A stretch of DNA of 64,000 bases from Clostridia bacterium (GCA_017519405.1 JAFWSH010000014.1:62001-126000); one strand, 5' to 3'. Shown: positions 33,000 through 40,772, counted from the first letter of the stretch. Numbers and translations: made by a program. Notes: generated by a model from the sequence alone, not told the origin.

Positions 33000-33833
33000 T
33001 CATGAAAGGCTTGAATGCTCGAACAAGGTCTTTGTACCATAATGACATATGCGGAGCATACCATAATAAGCTTTTTTATCAGTCTGTACGAAGTGATAAA
33101 ACTCTGGACTTTCTTGGTGCATCAAATCCGGCTCGTCGTCTGCATCCCATGTTATTCTTATCGTAAACTGTGGGAATTGCCTGTGATAATAAATACCTTC
33201 TTCTTCAGTCCAAAGCTCCGGCTCATCCAAAAGTATGGATAATTGCTCAAGTGGAGTTTGCAATAGACCAAAGCGCTTTTTCCAGAGAGCTTCTATCTCT
33301 ATAAGATCAGCATTGCCATCGATTGGTGTATTGTTGTCCATTACCCTACAGTAAATATGCGATGCCAGAACCTTTTTTCCTTCTCTTCCACATCTCGACT
33401 TGTACTGCTTATCGAAATAATCTTCGGTTAAGAAGTATGGCGTGTCATGGGTGTTCTTGATGACGAAAACGTCAATTTCATGTCCCTGCAATTGAACTGT
33501 TCGAACTTCTACACGAGGGCGAATCTGTCCGGCGAATTTTACCGAATGAAGAAAGTCGACAATGATTTGCTGATTCCGTCTATGTGAATCGTTCTCACAA
33601 CCAATGACTTCCATTGTTTTGTCACGAATGCCAAAGATGATAAAGCCATCACGCGTGCTTCGGCTATTTGCCATGCAAATAATGTCATGCAGAAGCGCTG
33701 CTTTATCTTCATGGTGGCACTCCTTAAAATCCCACCAGTCGTCTTCACGCCCTGTAGCAATAAGCTGCAGTACACAATCCACCAATTCAAGTTCATCCAT
33801 AACTGCCTTTATCATGGGTTCTTCCTCATTCAA
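33000..33833 (-). CDS. Schlafen AlbA_2-type ATP-binding protein
   Basis: This 277-aa protein opens with the AlbA_2 pattern GREDDWWDFKECHHEDKAAL near residue 28, followed by DIICMANSRSTRDGFIIFGI, then VIGCENDSHRRNQQ and RPRVEVRTVQLQGHEIDVF. Schlafen AlbA_2 domains occur in nucleases and in regulators with putative nucleic-acid or ATP binding. The W-D-F-K-E motif carries the acidic residue conserved in the family. The remaining C-terminus is unassigned. Together with the HNH gene it looks like a two-gene defence cassette, which is inference. Confidence 0.8.
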   Translation of the reverse strand: MNEEEPMIKAVMDELELVDCVLQLIATGREDDWWDFKECHHEDKAALLHDIICMANSRSTRDGFIIFGIRDKTMEVIGCENDSHRRNQQIIVDFLHSVKFAGQIRPRVEVRTVQLQGHEIDVFVIKNTHDTPYFLTEDYFDKQYKSRCGREGKKVLASHIYCRVMDNNTPIDGNADLIEIEALWKKRFGLLQTPLEQLSILLDEPELWTEEEGIYYHRQFPQFTIRITWDADDEPDLMHQESPEFYHFVQTDKKAYYGMLRICHYGTKTLFEHSSLS

Positions 33834-33882
33834 TACGGAATCCGCTGTGCCTTAAGCTATGAGGTGCTTGACTTTCCGGATT

Positions 33883-33891
33883 ATGATAGCA
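33883..33891 (-). promoter_or_regulatory. Extended -10 promoter of the cargo operon
   Basis: TGCTATCAT on the minus strand (33891-33883), about 50 bases before the AlbA_2 gene, in an AT-rich gap. The -35 is poor. Confidence 0.45.
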
Positions 33892-33980
33892 CATTTTCAT
33901 AGATAGTGGAATATTCTGAGGCTCCATTCATAACTACAGGGTAGCATTTGTCGCCTTACCCAAATTGTGGGGGATAGAGA

Positions 33981-34013
33981 AAACCCTTGCAAACATAGTG
34001 TTTACAAGGGTTT
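33981..34013 (-). terminator. Terminator of the element-borne tRNA-Val
   Basis: AAACCCTTG (34013-34005) pairs with CAAGGGTTT (33989-33981), with a further inner stem; a short T-rich tail follows. It begins two bases after the CCA end. A decayed copy of one arm accompanies the tRNA remnant at 28623. Confidence 0.7.
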
Positions 34014-34014
34014 G

Positions 34015-34090
34015 TGGTGGTCGCAACAGGACTCGAACCTGTGACCCCATCGATGTGAACGATGTGCTCTACCAACTGAGCCATGCGACC
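34015..34090 (-). tRNA. tRNA-Val(CAC), intact, carried inside the element
   Basis: The minus strand folds into a full cloverleaf: acceptor GGTCGCA with TGCGACC, D-arm GCTC...GAGC, anticodon arm CATCG-TTCACAT-CGATG with anticodon CAC (reads GUG), T-arm ACAGG-TTCGAGT-CCTGT, discriminator A and encoded CCA. All 76 bases equal those of the host gene rebuilt from 29825-29881 and 34256-34277. It lies between the two att halves, so it belongs to the element, and it would replace the tRNA destroyed by integration. Confidence 0.95.
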
Positions 34091-34230
34091 ATGGGTAATT
34101 TCTGACCCGGAATTACCAATTCCGGAAGCGGGAGGAGCCGGGGAGGTGATCTTGATCACCGTACCGGCGATGACCGCGAGCGAAGCGAGTGGGCAGCGCC
34201 GGAAATTTTGCTGGCGGAGGCGAGGGACTT

Positions 34231-34255
34231 GTGAATGTAGAACCCACAGTGTATC
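34231..34255 (+). repeat. Right attP arm
   Basis: GTGAATGTA...CCCACAGTGT is the inverted partner of 29882-29905, ending directly at the CTA core. Confidence 0.82.
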
Positions 34256-34277
34256 CTACCAACTGAGCCATGCGACC
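34256..34277 (-). pseudogene. 5' half of interrupted tRNA-Val(CAC) gene (attR side)
   Basis: The first 22 bases of tRNA-Val, from GGTCGCA to GGTAG in the D-loop, after which the sequence switches to the element end. It pairs with the 3' half at 29825-29881 about 4.4 kb away. Confidence 0.9.
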
Positions 34278-34407
34278 ATGCTGCCGTTGACAGCGAAGCT
34301 ATGTTATCACGCTTCGCAGGATCTGTCAAGCTTTTTTTGAAATACAAGACCATTTTCAGCGCTTTCTTCGTGGAGCCGGGCCGGCGTCCGTCCGCAGCCG
34401 TGCCGTG

Positions 34408-34436
34408 TTGACTGCAATACTCCCATATAGTAAGAT
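34408..34436 (+). promoter_or_regulatory. Promoter of the radical SAM gene
   Basis: TTGACT (34408-34413), a 17-base spacer and TAAGAT (34431-34436), about 50 bases before the ATG. Confidence 0.7.
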
Positions 34437-34487
34437 CGGGAGGGGATATCTGCAGCGGATCCAGCATCATCTGGAGGAGGAAAGCAC

Positions 34488-35411
34488 ATGGAACAGCCGG
34501 AAATCAAGGTAGGATTTGTCCAGACCAGGAGCATCATGACCCGATCCAGCGGGCCGCTGGGCGGGTACTCGGTCAACCCGTATGTGGGCTGCCCCCACGG
34601 CTGCAAGTATTGCTACGCCAGCTTTATGAAGCGGTTCACCGGGCACACCGAGGACTGGGGCACCTTCATGGACGTGAAGGAGTGGCCTGCCATCACCGAC
34701 CCCAGGAAATATGCCGGCCAACAGGTGATCATCGGCACCGTGACCGACGGCTATCATCCGCTGGAGGAGAAGTATGGCAAGACCCGGCTGCTGCTGGAGC
34801 AGCTGAAGGACAGCGGCGCGGACATCCTGATCTGCACCAAGTCCGACCTCGTGCTGCGGGACCTGGACCTGCTGCGGGAGATCAACCGCAACGGCCGGCT
34901 GACGGTCTCCTGGTCGGTGAACACGCTGGATGAGGACTTCAAGAACGACATGGACGCCGCCGTCAGCATCCGGCGGCGGCTGGCGGCCATGAAGCAGGTC
35001 TACGACGCCGGCATCCGCACGGTTTGCTTCATCTCCCCCGTCTTCCCGGGGATCACGGACATCAGGGCCATTTTTGAGCGGGTGAAGGACCAGTGCGACC
35101 TGGTCTGGCTGGAGAACCTGAACCTGCGGGGCGGCTTCCGCAAGACGATCATGGACTACATTGCGGCGAAGTATCCCCAGCTGGTGCCCCTGTATGAGGA
35201 GATCTACACCCGGCGGAACCGCAGCTGGTTTGAAGCCCTGGAGCGGCAGGCGGAGGAGATGGCCCGGCAATACGGCTGCCGCTTCGTGGACAACGAAACG
35301 CCCTATGAGCGGGTGCCCCAGGGGCATCCCACCATTGTGGACTACTTCTATCACGAGGAAGTGCGGGGCTCCCGGAACACGGGCGTGCGGCATAAGAAAG
35401 AAGCGCCGTGA
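34488..35411 (+). CDS. Radical SAM protein, resembling mobile pair protein B
   Basis: This 307-aa radical SAM enzyme carries the cluster motif CPHGCKYCYASFMKRF near residue 36 (CxxxCxxC), preceded by SGPLGGYSVNPYVG. It continues with VIIGTVTDGYHPLEEKY, ICTKSDLVLRDLDLL and VCFISPVFPGITD in the barrel. The conserved end GRVPQGHPTIVDYFYHEE-like segment is present as RVPQGHPTIVDYFYHEEVRG. This combination fits the radical SAM family annotated as mobile pair protein B, normally beside a second radical SAM protein A; no such partner is here. It lies next to the tRNA-Val integration site. GAGGAGG precedes the ATG. Confidence 0.8.
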   Translation: MEQPEIKVGFVQTRSIMTRSSGPLGGYSVNPYVGCPHGCKYCYASFMKRFTGHTEDWGTFMDVKEWPAITDPRKYAGQQVIIGTVTDGYHPLEEKYGKTRLLLEQLKDSGADILICTKSDLVLRDLDLLREINRNGRLTVSWSVNTLDEDFKNDMDAAVSIRRRLAAMKQVYDAGIRTVCFISPVFPGITDIRAIFERVKDQCDLVWLENLNLRGGFRKTIMDYIAAKYPQLVPLYEEIYTRRNRSWFEALERQAEEMARQYGCRFVDNETPYERVPQGHPTIVDYFYHEEVRGSRNTGVRHKKEAP

Positions 35412-35471
35412 CAGGGCGGGTACGGTGGATTGGCGGAGTCGGCTTGCGGGCCTGCAAAAAAACGGGGAAGC

Positions 35472-36530
35472 CTATCTGACTTCCACCGTGACGCAGATTC
35501 TGTCCCAGGCCTTCCACTCGCCGGCGCTGACTGTATCGAAATAGTACCAGCAGATGCTGTGACGCTCGCCGGAGGCAAAATCGGTTTTCAGCTGAACCAC
35601 TTTCATCAGGTCGTCTTCCTGCAGCCGGACTTCCCCGATCAGCTGCCCGTCCCACACGGGCTGGAGGATTCCGTCCACGCTGAAGGCCATCAGCCCGGTC
35701 CGCTGCCCGGACAGATCGTCCATGCTCATGTTGTCGATGTAGAAGTGCAGGGTCGGCGACGGTTTGGTCCGGATCAGCACGTGCCCCCGGTGATCTGACT
35801 CAAAGCCCAGCTGCTCCCCCGGAGCCACCATGGGCTTCATCATCAGCTCCGGCGCGTCCTTCCGGTCCCGGATGGTCACCACCCGGTCCATCCGCTCCTC
35901 CGGGCAGGGCAGCACCACCGCCCCTTCCGCGGCGCGGTCGGCGTTGAAATGGCAGGTGAGGTACTGGGCGTCCAGGTACAGCGCCTGTTCCGGACAGCAG
36001 CCCATCAGCACCAGCATGATCTCGTTCCCGCCCTCCTCCGCCGGCAGCTGCTCCGCGTGGAGGGGCAGGAGATAATCCCGGTTGCTCTGGAGCGTTGTGA
36101 GGAGCAGCCCGTCCGTGCTTCTGCTGCTATCCAGCTCAAAATCCACCATGCGGCCATTAACGGTCAGCAGCGCCGCGATGGAGAAGGCCGTGGAGCCGTC
36201 GTTTTCCCGCTCCTCGATCCGGGCGGCAACTGTCAGGTCCACGCTGCCCTCCCGGACCGGCGCGCTTTCGCCAGTGGGCGCATAGGGCTCAGCCGGCTCC
36301 ACCAGCGCCGCCACGAGTTCCGTGGGCAGGGCATAGTAGCCCAACTGGGCCATCTCCTCCATGGTGCGGTCGCTCTCTGCGATCATTTCCCGCAGGACGG
36401 GAATGGTGGAGGCCGGGCGGGGGCCGGCCGCGCCGGTATCCTCCGCCAGCGCCGGCTTTCCTGCCGGGCAGCCAAGGAAAAACAGGCACAGAACCGCCAT
36501 GACGGAAATCAGCTTTGCTGTCCGTTTCAT
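35472..36530 (-). CDS. Secreted or lipid-anchored protein of unknown function
   Basis: This 352-aa protein has a signal sequence (MKRTAKLISVMAVLCLFFLGC) with a possible lipobox LGC at residues 19-21. The mature part begins with an Ala/Pro-rich linker and a helix (REMIAESDRTMEEMAQLG), followed by two beta-rich stretches of similar length, perhaps two Ig-like domains. No family is recognised. GGAGGAG lies upstream of the ATG at 36530. Its promoter is overlaid by a perfect inverted repeat, so it is probably under specific control. Confidence 0.7.
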   Translation of the reverse strand: MKRTAKLISVMAVLCLFFLGCPAGKPALAEDTGAAGPRPASTIPVLREMIAESDRTMEEMAQLGYYALPTELVAALVEPAEPYAPTGESAPVREGSVDLTVAARIEERENDGSTAFSIAALLTVNGRMVDFELDSSRSTDGLLLTTLQSNRDYLLPLHAEQLPAEEGGNEIMLVLMGCCPEQALYLDAQYLTCHFNADRAAEGAVVLPCPEERMDRVVTIRDRKDAPELMMKPMVAPGEQLGFESDHRGHVLIRTKPSPTLHFYIDNMSMDDLSGQRTGLMAFSVDGILQPVWDGQLIGEVRLQEDDLMKVVQLKTDFASGERHSICWYYFDTVSAGEWKAWDRICVTVEVR

Positions 36531-36586
36531 TCAACGACTCCTCCTCATCTGCGGCATCACGCAGCGGTGAATTCCGCCGCACCCAC

Positions 36587-36624
36587 CTGTGAAGTATTGT
36601 ATCACTTCACAGGCCGCCGTGCAA
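36587..36624 (-). promoter_or_regulatory. Promoter with a perfect inverted repeat around the -10
   Basis: On the minus strand TTGCAC (36624-36619), a 17-base spacer and TACAAT (36601-36596). The 9-base arms CTGTGAAGT (36587-36595) and ACTTCACAG (36604-36612) flank an 8-base centre containing the -10. This is a likely operator for a dimeric repressor. Confidence 0.7.
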
Positions 36625-36660
36625 GCATGAGGCCGTGACCCTGTGCCCTGCCTTGCGCCC

Positions 36661-36783
36661 CTACTCCCGGTTCACCAGCCAGGTGCCCGCCACCATAATC
36701 GCCAGCGCGATGAAAAACAGGACGCCCGGGATCTCCCGGAAGGCAAGGAAGGACAGCAGCACGCCGACGAAGGGCGCGACGTC
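36661..36783 (-). pseudogene. C-terminal remnant of an EamA/DMT-family transporter
   Basis: The minus strand encodes APFVGVLLSFLAFREIPG, then FFIALAIMVAGTWLVNRE and a TAG. This is the last helix pair of an EamA-type permease. Upstream of 36783 the match ends and another gene fragment begins on the other strand. Confidence 0.7.
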
Positions 36784-37137
36784 GGGGGATACATCGGCTT
36801 CAGCGAAAGTATGCGGCTGCTGAAGCGCCGGGCGGGGACCACCGGCATCAAGTCCGTCAGCTTCGGCAGCCGGCCGGATGTGCACCGGCTGTATGTGGAC
36901 GCCGTGGCCGTCACCGGCGGCGTCCGGGGACTGCGCTGCGAAAAACGCCTGGAACTGATCCGGGTGATGACGGACGCGGAGGTGCTGACGGCGCTGTGCG
37001 TGGAAAGGGGCGCGCCTCAGTATCTGATGCCGGCCAGGAGGTCCCCCTACCGGGTCTTGGCCGGGGCCTTCCCCCTCTATGCCCGGCCGGAAGCGCTGGC
37101 GAGCCCCGGGGACAACCACGCCATCCTGACGCCCTGA
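36784..37137 (+). pseudogene. C-terminal remnant of an unrecognised gene
   Basis: 117 codons in plus frame (GGYIGFSESMRLLKRRAGTT onward, then KSVSFGSRPDVHRLYVDAVA) have the strong G/C third-position bias of local genes and end at a TGA. There is no start codon with a ribosome site, and the frame begins exactly where the opposite-strand EamA remnant ends. It is therefore a 5'-truncated gene. Family unknown. Confidence 0.55.
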
Positions 37138-37180
37138 CGGAACGGGCATGCAGTTTCTCTACCCGGGAACGGCACAGGAA

Positions 37181-37225
37181 AGCGCCGGACCGCCGGCATG
37201 GCCAGCCGGCAGCCCGGCGCTTTTT
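37181..37225 (+). terminator. Strong terminator after the gene remnant
   Basis: AGCGCCGG (37181-37188) pairs with CCGGCGCT (37214-37221), with a nested GCCGGC stem, followed by five T residues. It points to the former gene unit being a complete transcript end. Confidence 0.8.
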
Positions 37226-37287
37226 CATTGTCTTTGGATGACGGCGGGGAGGGGTGTTTTCTCCGCCCTCAGCCTCCGGGGCTCCGT

Positions 37288-39927
37288 TTACTTCTGTGCA
37301 CTGCGGCGGATCAGCCAGCGGCGCACGGCTTTCTCGATCTCCACAATGGGCAGCACCGCCAGCGCCAGGGCCATGGCGATCAGATACTCCGTGATGGTGA
37401 TGGGCTGGAAGGAGAAGGCCGTGTTCAGGAAGGGGACGAAGATCACCGCGGCGGTGACCAGCAGGGAGAAGGCCAGCGTGCCCCACAGCCACAGGTTCTG
37501 CTTTTTCAGGCTGAACAGGGACGCGGTGCGGGAGCGCATGTTGAAGGAGTGGAACACCTCGATCATGCTCAGGGTCAGGAAGGCCATGGTCATTCCGGCC
37601 GGGGACTCGGCGATGGCCCAGGAGCCGCTCTCCAGGCGGTGGCCCACAAAGTAGCTGAAGACCGTCATGGCGGCGATGATCATGCCCTGGAAGGCGATGT
37701 CGAAGCCCAGGCTGTTGGCGAAGATGCTCTCCTTGCGGCTCCTGGGCGGGCGCTGCATGACGTCCTTCTCCGCGTCCTCCATGCCCAGGGCGATGGCCGG
37801 GAAGGTGTCGGTGATCAGGTTGATCCACAGGATGTGCACGGGCTTGAGGATGGAGAAGCCCATCAGCGTGGCGGCAAACACCGCCAGCACCTCCGCCAGG
37901 TTGGCGGAGAGCAGGAACTGGATCGCCTTGCGGATGTTGTCATAGATGCGGCGTCCCTCGCCCACGGCGGAGACGATGGTGGCAAAGTTGTCGTCGGTGA
38001 GGATCATGTCCGCCACGGACTTCGTCACGTCCGTGCCGGTGATGCCCATGCCCACGCCGATGTCCGCGCTCTTGATGGAGGGCGCGTCGTTCACGCCGTC
38101 GCCGGTCATGGCGGTGACCATGCCCAGGTTCTGCCAGGCGTTGACGATGCGCACCTTGTTCTCCGGCTGCACCCGGGCGTAGACGGAGTAGCGGCGCACG
38201 TCGTGGGCGAAGTCCTCGTCGGGGATGGCGTCCAGTTCCGCGCCGGTGATGGCCGACTGTCCCGGGCCCAGGATGCCCAGCTCCCGGGCGATGGCGGTGG
38301 CGGTCACCTTGTGGTCGCCGGTGATCATGATGGGGCGGATGCCGGCGCTGCGGCACTGCTCGATGGCGTCCTTCACCTCGGGCCGGATGGGGTCGATCAT
38401 GCCGCACATGCCGATCCAGGTGAGGTCCTGCTCCAGCACATCCGGCGCGTTGGAGGCGGGCAGCTCGTCATAGATCCGCTGGGCGGCCCCCAGCACCCGC
38501 AGGGCCTGGTCCGCCATGGCCATGTTCTCCTGCAGGATCTCCTCCCGCTCCTTCTCGCTCAGGGGCTCGGCCTTGCCGTCCCGCCAGATGCGGGTGCAGC
38601 GGCGCAGCACCTCGTCCGGGGCGCCCTTGGTGAACTGGATGAAGCCGTGGCCGGCCCGGGCCCGGTGCACGGTGGACATCATCTTGCGCAGGGAGTCGAA
38701 GGGCGCCTCGTCCACCCGGGGCAGGTCCGCGGCCAGCTTGCCCTTGGGCAGGCCGTTCTTGTTGGCGTCGTTCACCAGCGCACACTCGGTGGCCTCGCCC
38801 ACGGCCTCGTCCCCCTCCAGCTCCGCGTCGGAGCTCAGGGCCATGGCGGTCATCAGCAGGGTCTCGTCGCCGGTGACCTTTTTCACCACCGTCATCTTGT
38901 TCTGGGTCAGGGTGCCGGTCTTGTCCGAGCAGATGATCTGGGTGCAGCCCAGGGTCTCCACCGCGGTCAGCTTCCGGATGATGGCGTGGTTCTTGCTCAT
39001 CTTGGTGACGCCGATGGAGAGCAGGATGGTGACCACCGCGCTCAGGCCCTCGGGGATCGCCGCCACGGCCAGGGAGACGGCCACCATGAAGGTGTCCAGC
39101 ACCGCCTTGCCGCCGCTGCGCACCAGGTTCACCACGAACACGAAAGCGCAGATCACCAGGATCATGGCGGACAGCTTCCTGGAGAGCTCGTTGAGCTTGA
39201 TCTGCAGGGGGGTCTCCTCCTCCTTGGCGCTGGACAGGGCGTCGGCGATGGCGCCCATCTCCGTGTCCATGCCGGCGGCAGTGACCACCGCGTGGCCCCG
39301 GCCGTAGGTGACGATGGAGCCCATGTAGGCCATGTTCTTCCGGTCGCCCAGGGTCACCTCGCCGTTGTCCCCGGCCGTGAGCACGCCGCTCTGCTTGTCC
39401 ACATCGGTGGATTCGCCGGTGAGCGCGGCCTCCTGGGTCTTCATGGAGGCACACTCCACAATCCTGGCGTCCGCGGGGATGGCGTCCCCCGCCTCCAGCA
39501 CCAGCAGGTCGCCCCGCACCACCTCATCGGCCCGGATGGTCTTCTGGTGTCCGCCCCGGATGACCTTCGCCGTGGCCGCCGCGATCTGCTGCAGCGCCTC
39601 GATGGCCGCCTCCGCCTTGCTCTCCTGGTAGACCCCCAGGCAGGCGTTGATCAGCACCACCGCCAGGATGATCAGCGCGTCGGTCAGGCTCTCCCCCGCG
39701 TACAGGGCGGTGACGGCGCTGACCACCGCGGCAATGATCAGCACGATGGTCATGGGGTCCTTCAGCTCTCCCAGGAACTTCTTGAACAGGCTGTCCTTCG
39801 GGGGCTCCTTCAGCTTGTTGGGGCCGTCCCGTTTGAGCCGGGCCGCCGCCTCCTCGTCGCTCAGGCCCTGCATGGAGGAGCCCAGCTCCGCCAGGACCTC
39901 CTCGTTTTCCATCAGATAAGGTTTCAC
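37288..39927 (-). CDS. P-type calcium-transporting ATPase
   Basis: This 879-aa pump has the P2A architecture: an N-terminal cation-ATPase segment, actuator TGES near residue 167, PEGL in helix M4 near residue 293, phosphorylation motif DKTGTLTQNK near residue 334, hinge TGDGVND near residue 606, and M6 residues NLITDTFPAIALG. The M4 P-E-G-L and M6 N...D set matches bacterial Ca2+-ATPases of SERCA/PMR1 type. It stands alone with its own promoter. The GTG at 39927 is taken as start to give the usual short N-terminus; an ATG five codons on is also possible. Confidence 0.95.
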   Translation of the reverse strand: MKPYLMENEEVLAELGSSMQGLSDEEAAARLKRDGPNKLKEPPKDSLFKKFLGELKDPMTIVLIIAAVVSAVTALYAGESLTDALIILAVVLINACLGVYQESKAEAAIEALQQIAAATAKVIRGGHQKTIRADEVVRGDLLVLEAGDAIPADARIVECASMKTQEAALTGESTDVDKQSGVLTAGDNGEVTLGDRKNMAYMGSIVTYGRGHAVVTAAGMDTEMGAIADALSSAKEEETPLQIKLNELSRKLSAMILVICAFVFVVNLVRSGGKAVLDTFMVAVSLAVAAIPEGLSAVVTILLSIGVTKMSKNHAIIRKLTAVETLGCTQIICSDKTGTLTQNKMTVVKKVTGDETLLMTAMALSSDAELEGDEAVGEATECALVNDANKNGLPKGKLAADLPRVDEAPFDSLRKMMSTVHRARAGHGFIQFTKGAPDEVLRRCTRIWRDGKAEPLSEKEREEILQENMAMADQALRVLGAAQRIYDELPASNAPDVLEQDLTWIGMCGMIDPIRPEVKDAIEQCRSAGIRPIMITGDHKVTATAIARELGILGPGQSAITGAELDAIPDEDFAHDVRRYSVYARVQPENKVRIVNAWQNLGMVTAMTGDGVNDAPSIKSADIGVGMGITGTDVTKSVADMILTDDNFATIVSAVGEGRRIYDNIRKAIQFLLSANLAEVLAVFAATLMGFSILKPVHILWINLITDTFPAIALGMEDAEKDVMQRPPRSRKESIFANSLGFDIAFQGMIIAAMTVFSYFVGHRLESGSWAIAESPAGMTMAFLTLSMIEVFHSFNMRSRTASLFSLKKQNLWLWGTLAFSLLVTAAVIFVPFLNTAFSFQPITITEYLIAMALALAVLPIVEIEKAVRRWLIRRSAQK

Positions 39928-39965
39928 TCTCTGCAGCCCCCCATTTTCCGGAATGAGTCCGGTGC

Positions 39966-39995
39966 ATTATAGCACAACAGGCCGTCTGTGCTCAA
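39966..39995 (-). promoter_or_regulatory. Extended -10 promoter of the Ca2+-ATPase gene
   Basis: TTGAGC (39995-39990), an 18-base spacer and TGCTATAAT (TATAAT at 39971-39966) on the minus strand. Confidence 0.7.
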
Positions 39996-40072
39996 GTTGC
40001 CGGGGCCTGTTTTCTCCCCGGTCTCCTGCCATGAAAAAGACCCCGTCCGCCGGATGGGACAGGGTCCTGGGG

Positions 40073-40729
40073 TTATTCGGCTTGTGCCCGCTCCTCCGGG
40101 GACGCTGCCGCCTGCTTCAGCACCCGCACCCCGGCGATCCCGTTCACGGGAATCTCCCGGGCCGTCTTCTCCCCATCTGTTATGCAGACCAGCACAGACC
40201 GGCCGTTCTGCCGCGCCAGATGGCAGGGGGTGACGCGGAGGCGCGCAGCCTTTTCGCCCGCTGGGGCGTCCATCACCAGCGTGACCTTCCGGCCCTTGGC
40301 GATGGCGCCCGCCAGGTCGTTGGCCACGGCGAAGAAGGCCGGGTTCACCGGAGCGTATGCGCTGCTCCCGGTGGCGGGCGCGTGCAGCGGCCCCGCCATG
40401 GTGGACAGGCGCTCCAGCAGCACCGTGCGCCGGTCGTCGGGGATATCCGAGGCCATCACACAGGCGCTCAGGTAGTCCAGCTCCTCCGCCGTCATAAGGT
40501 GGTCATAGTACCAGCCCTTGTTGAATTTCACGGGATAGCCGGCCTGCTGCAGTGCCGCCAGGTTCTTCCTCACCGTCTTCCGGGTGGCCGTCAGGCTGTG
40601 TTCCTCCTCCAGCAGCTTCATGATGGGCATCTGCCGGATATGCTTCTTTGCGTCCGTGTGTTCCCGGAGAATCGCCAGGATCGCCATGGGTAACTGCTTC
40701 TTCTGCTGTGCCACAGACAGCACCTCCAT
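40073..40729 (-). CDS. WYL-type HTH transcriptional regulator
   Basis: This 218-aa protein has an N-terminal winged-helix (AILAILREHTDAKKHIRQMP, LTATRKTVRKNLAALQQAG) followed by the WYL-family linker TAEELDYLSACVMASDIPDD and a C-terminal ligand-sensing part. WYL proteins sense small molecules or single-stranded DNA and often regulate accessory and defence loci. The ATG at 40729 is preferred, after GGGGGAAGAG. It is divergent from the large GTPase-tubulin cluster that begins 0.2 kb away, which makes it a candidate regulator of that cluster. Confidence 0.75.
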   Translation of the reverse strand: MEVLSVAQQKKQLPMAILAILREHTDAKKHIRQMPIMKLLEEEHSLTATRKTVRKNLAALQQAGYPVKFNKGWYYDHLMTAEELDYLSACVMASDIPDDRRTVLLERLSTMAGPLHAPATGSSAYAPVNPAFFAVANDLAGAIAKGRKVTLVMDAPAGEKAARLRVTPCHLARQNGRSVLVCITDGEKTAREIPVNGIAGVRVLKQAAASPEERAQAE

Positions 40730-40743
40730 TTCTCTTCCCCCTG

Positions 40744-40772
40744 ATTGTATCAGATTCTGCATAATAATGCAA
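40744..40772 (-). promoter_or_regulatory. Promoter of the WYL regulator gene
   Basis: TTGCAT (40772-40767), a 17-base spacer and TACAAT (40749-40744) on the minus strand. Confidence 0.7.

Larger units (their letters stand above)
29879..34258. mobile_element. Serine-recombinase integrative element splitting tRNA-Val(CAC)
   Basis: About 4.4 kb of mostly AT-rich DNA is bounded by the two halves of a tRNA-Val gene that share the 3-bp core CTA. Immediately inside each end lie inverted arms (29882-29905 and 34231-34255) that would join into a near-palindromic attP around CTA on excision. Contents on the minus strand are a complete tRNA-Val(CAC), an AlbA_2-type protein, an HNH endonuclease, a large serine recombinase and a small protein. 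No replication, transfer or phage structural genes are present, so it is a minimal integrative element or satellite-like island. Confidence 0.88.

Noticed and set aside
34100-34180. Inverted repeats (GGTAATT...AATTACC; GGTGATC...GATCACC) as a promoter or operator for the element tRNA
   Set aside because: Short dyads are visible but no -35/-10 pair fits upstream of the tRNA; evidence is too thin to call a regulatory site.
29879-34258. Element interpreted as a transposon with terminal inverted repeats and a 3-bp target duplication
   Set aside because: The inverted ends and CTA duplication could look like this, but the encoded enzyme is a large serine recombinase and the ends form an attP-like dyad, so site-specific integration is the better reading.
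36643-37137. A 164-codon intact plus-strand gene
   Set aside because: Its first 47 codons are antisense to the EamA remnant and lack a ribosome site; only the part from 36784 looks coding, so it is called a truncated gene.
37198-39972. Plus-strand open frame of 924 codons
   Set aside because: Antisense to the Ca2+-ATPase, composed of His/Gly/Val-rich shadow sequence typical of GC-rich genes.
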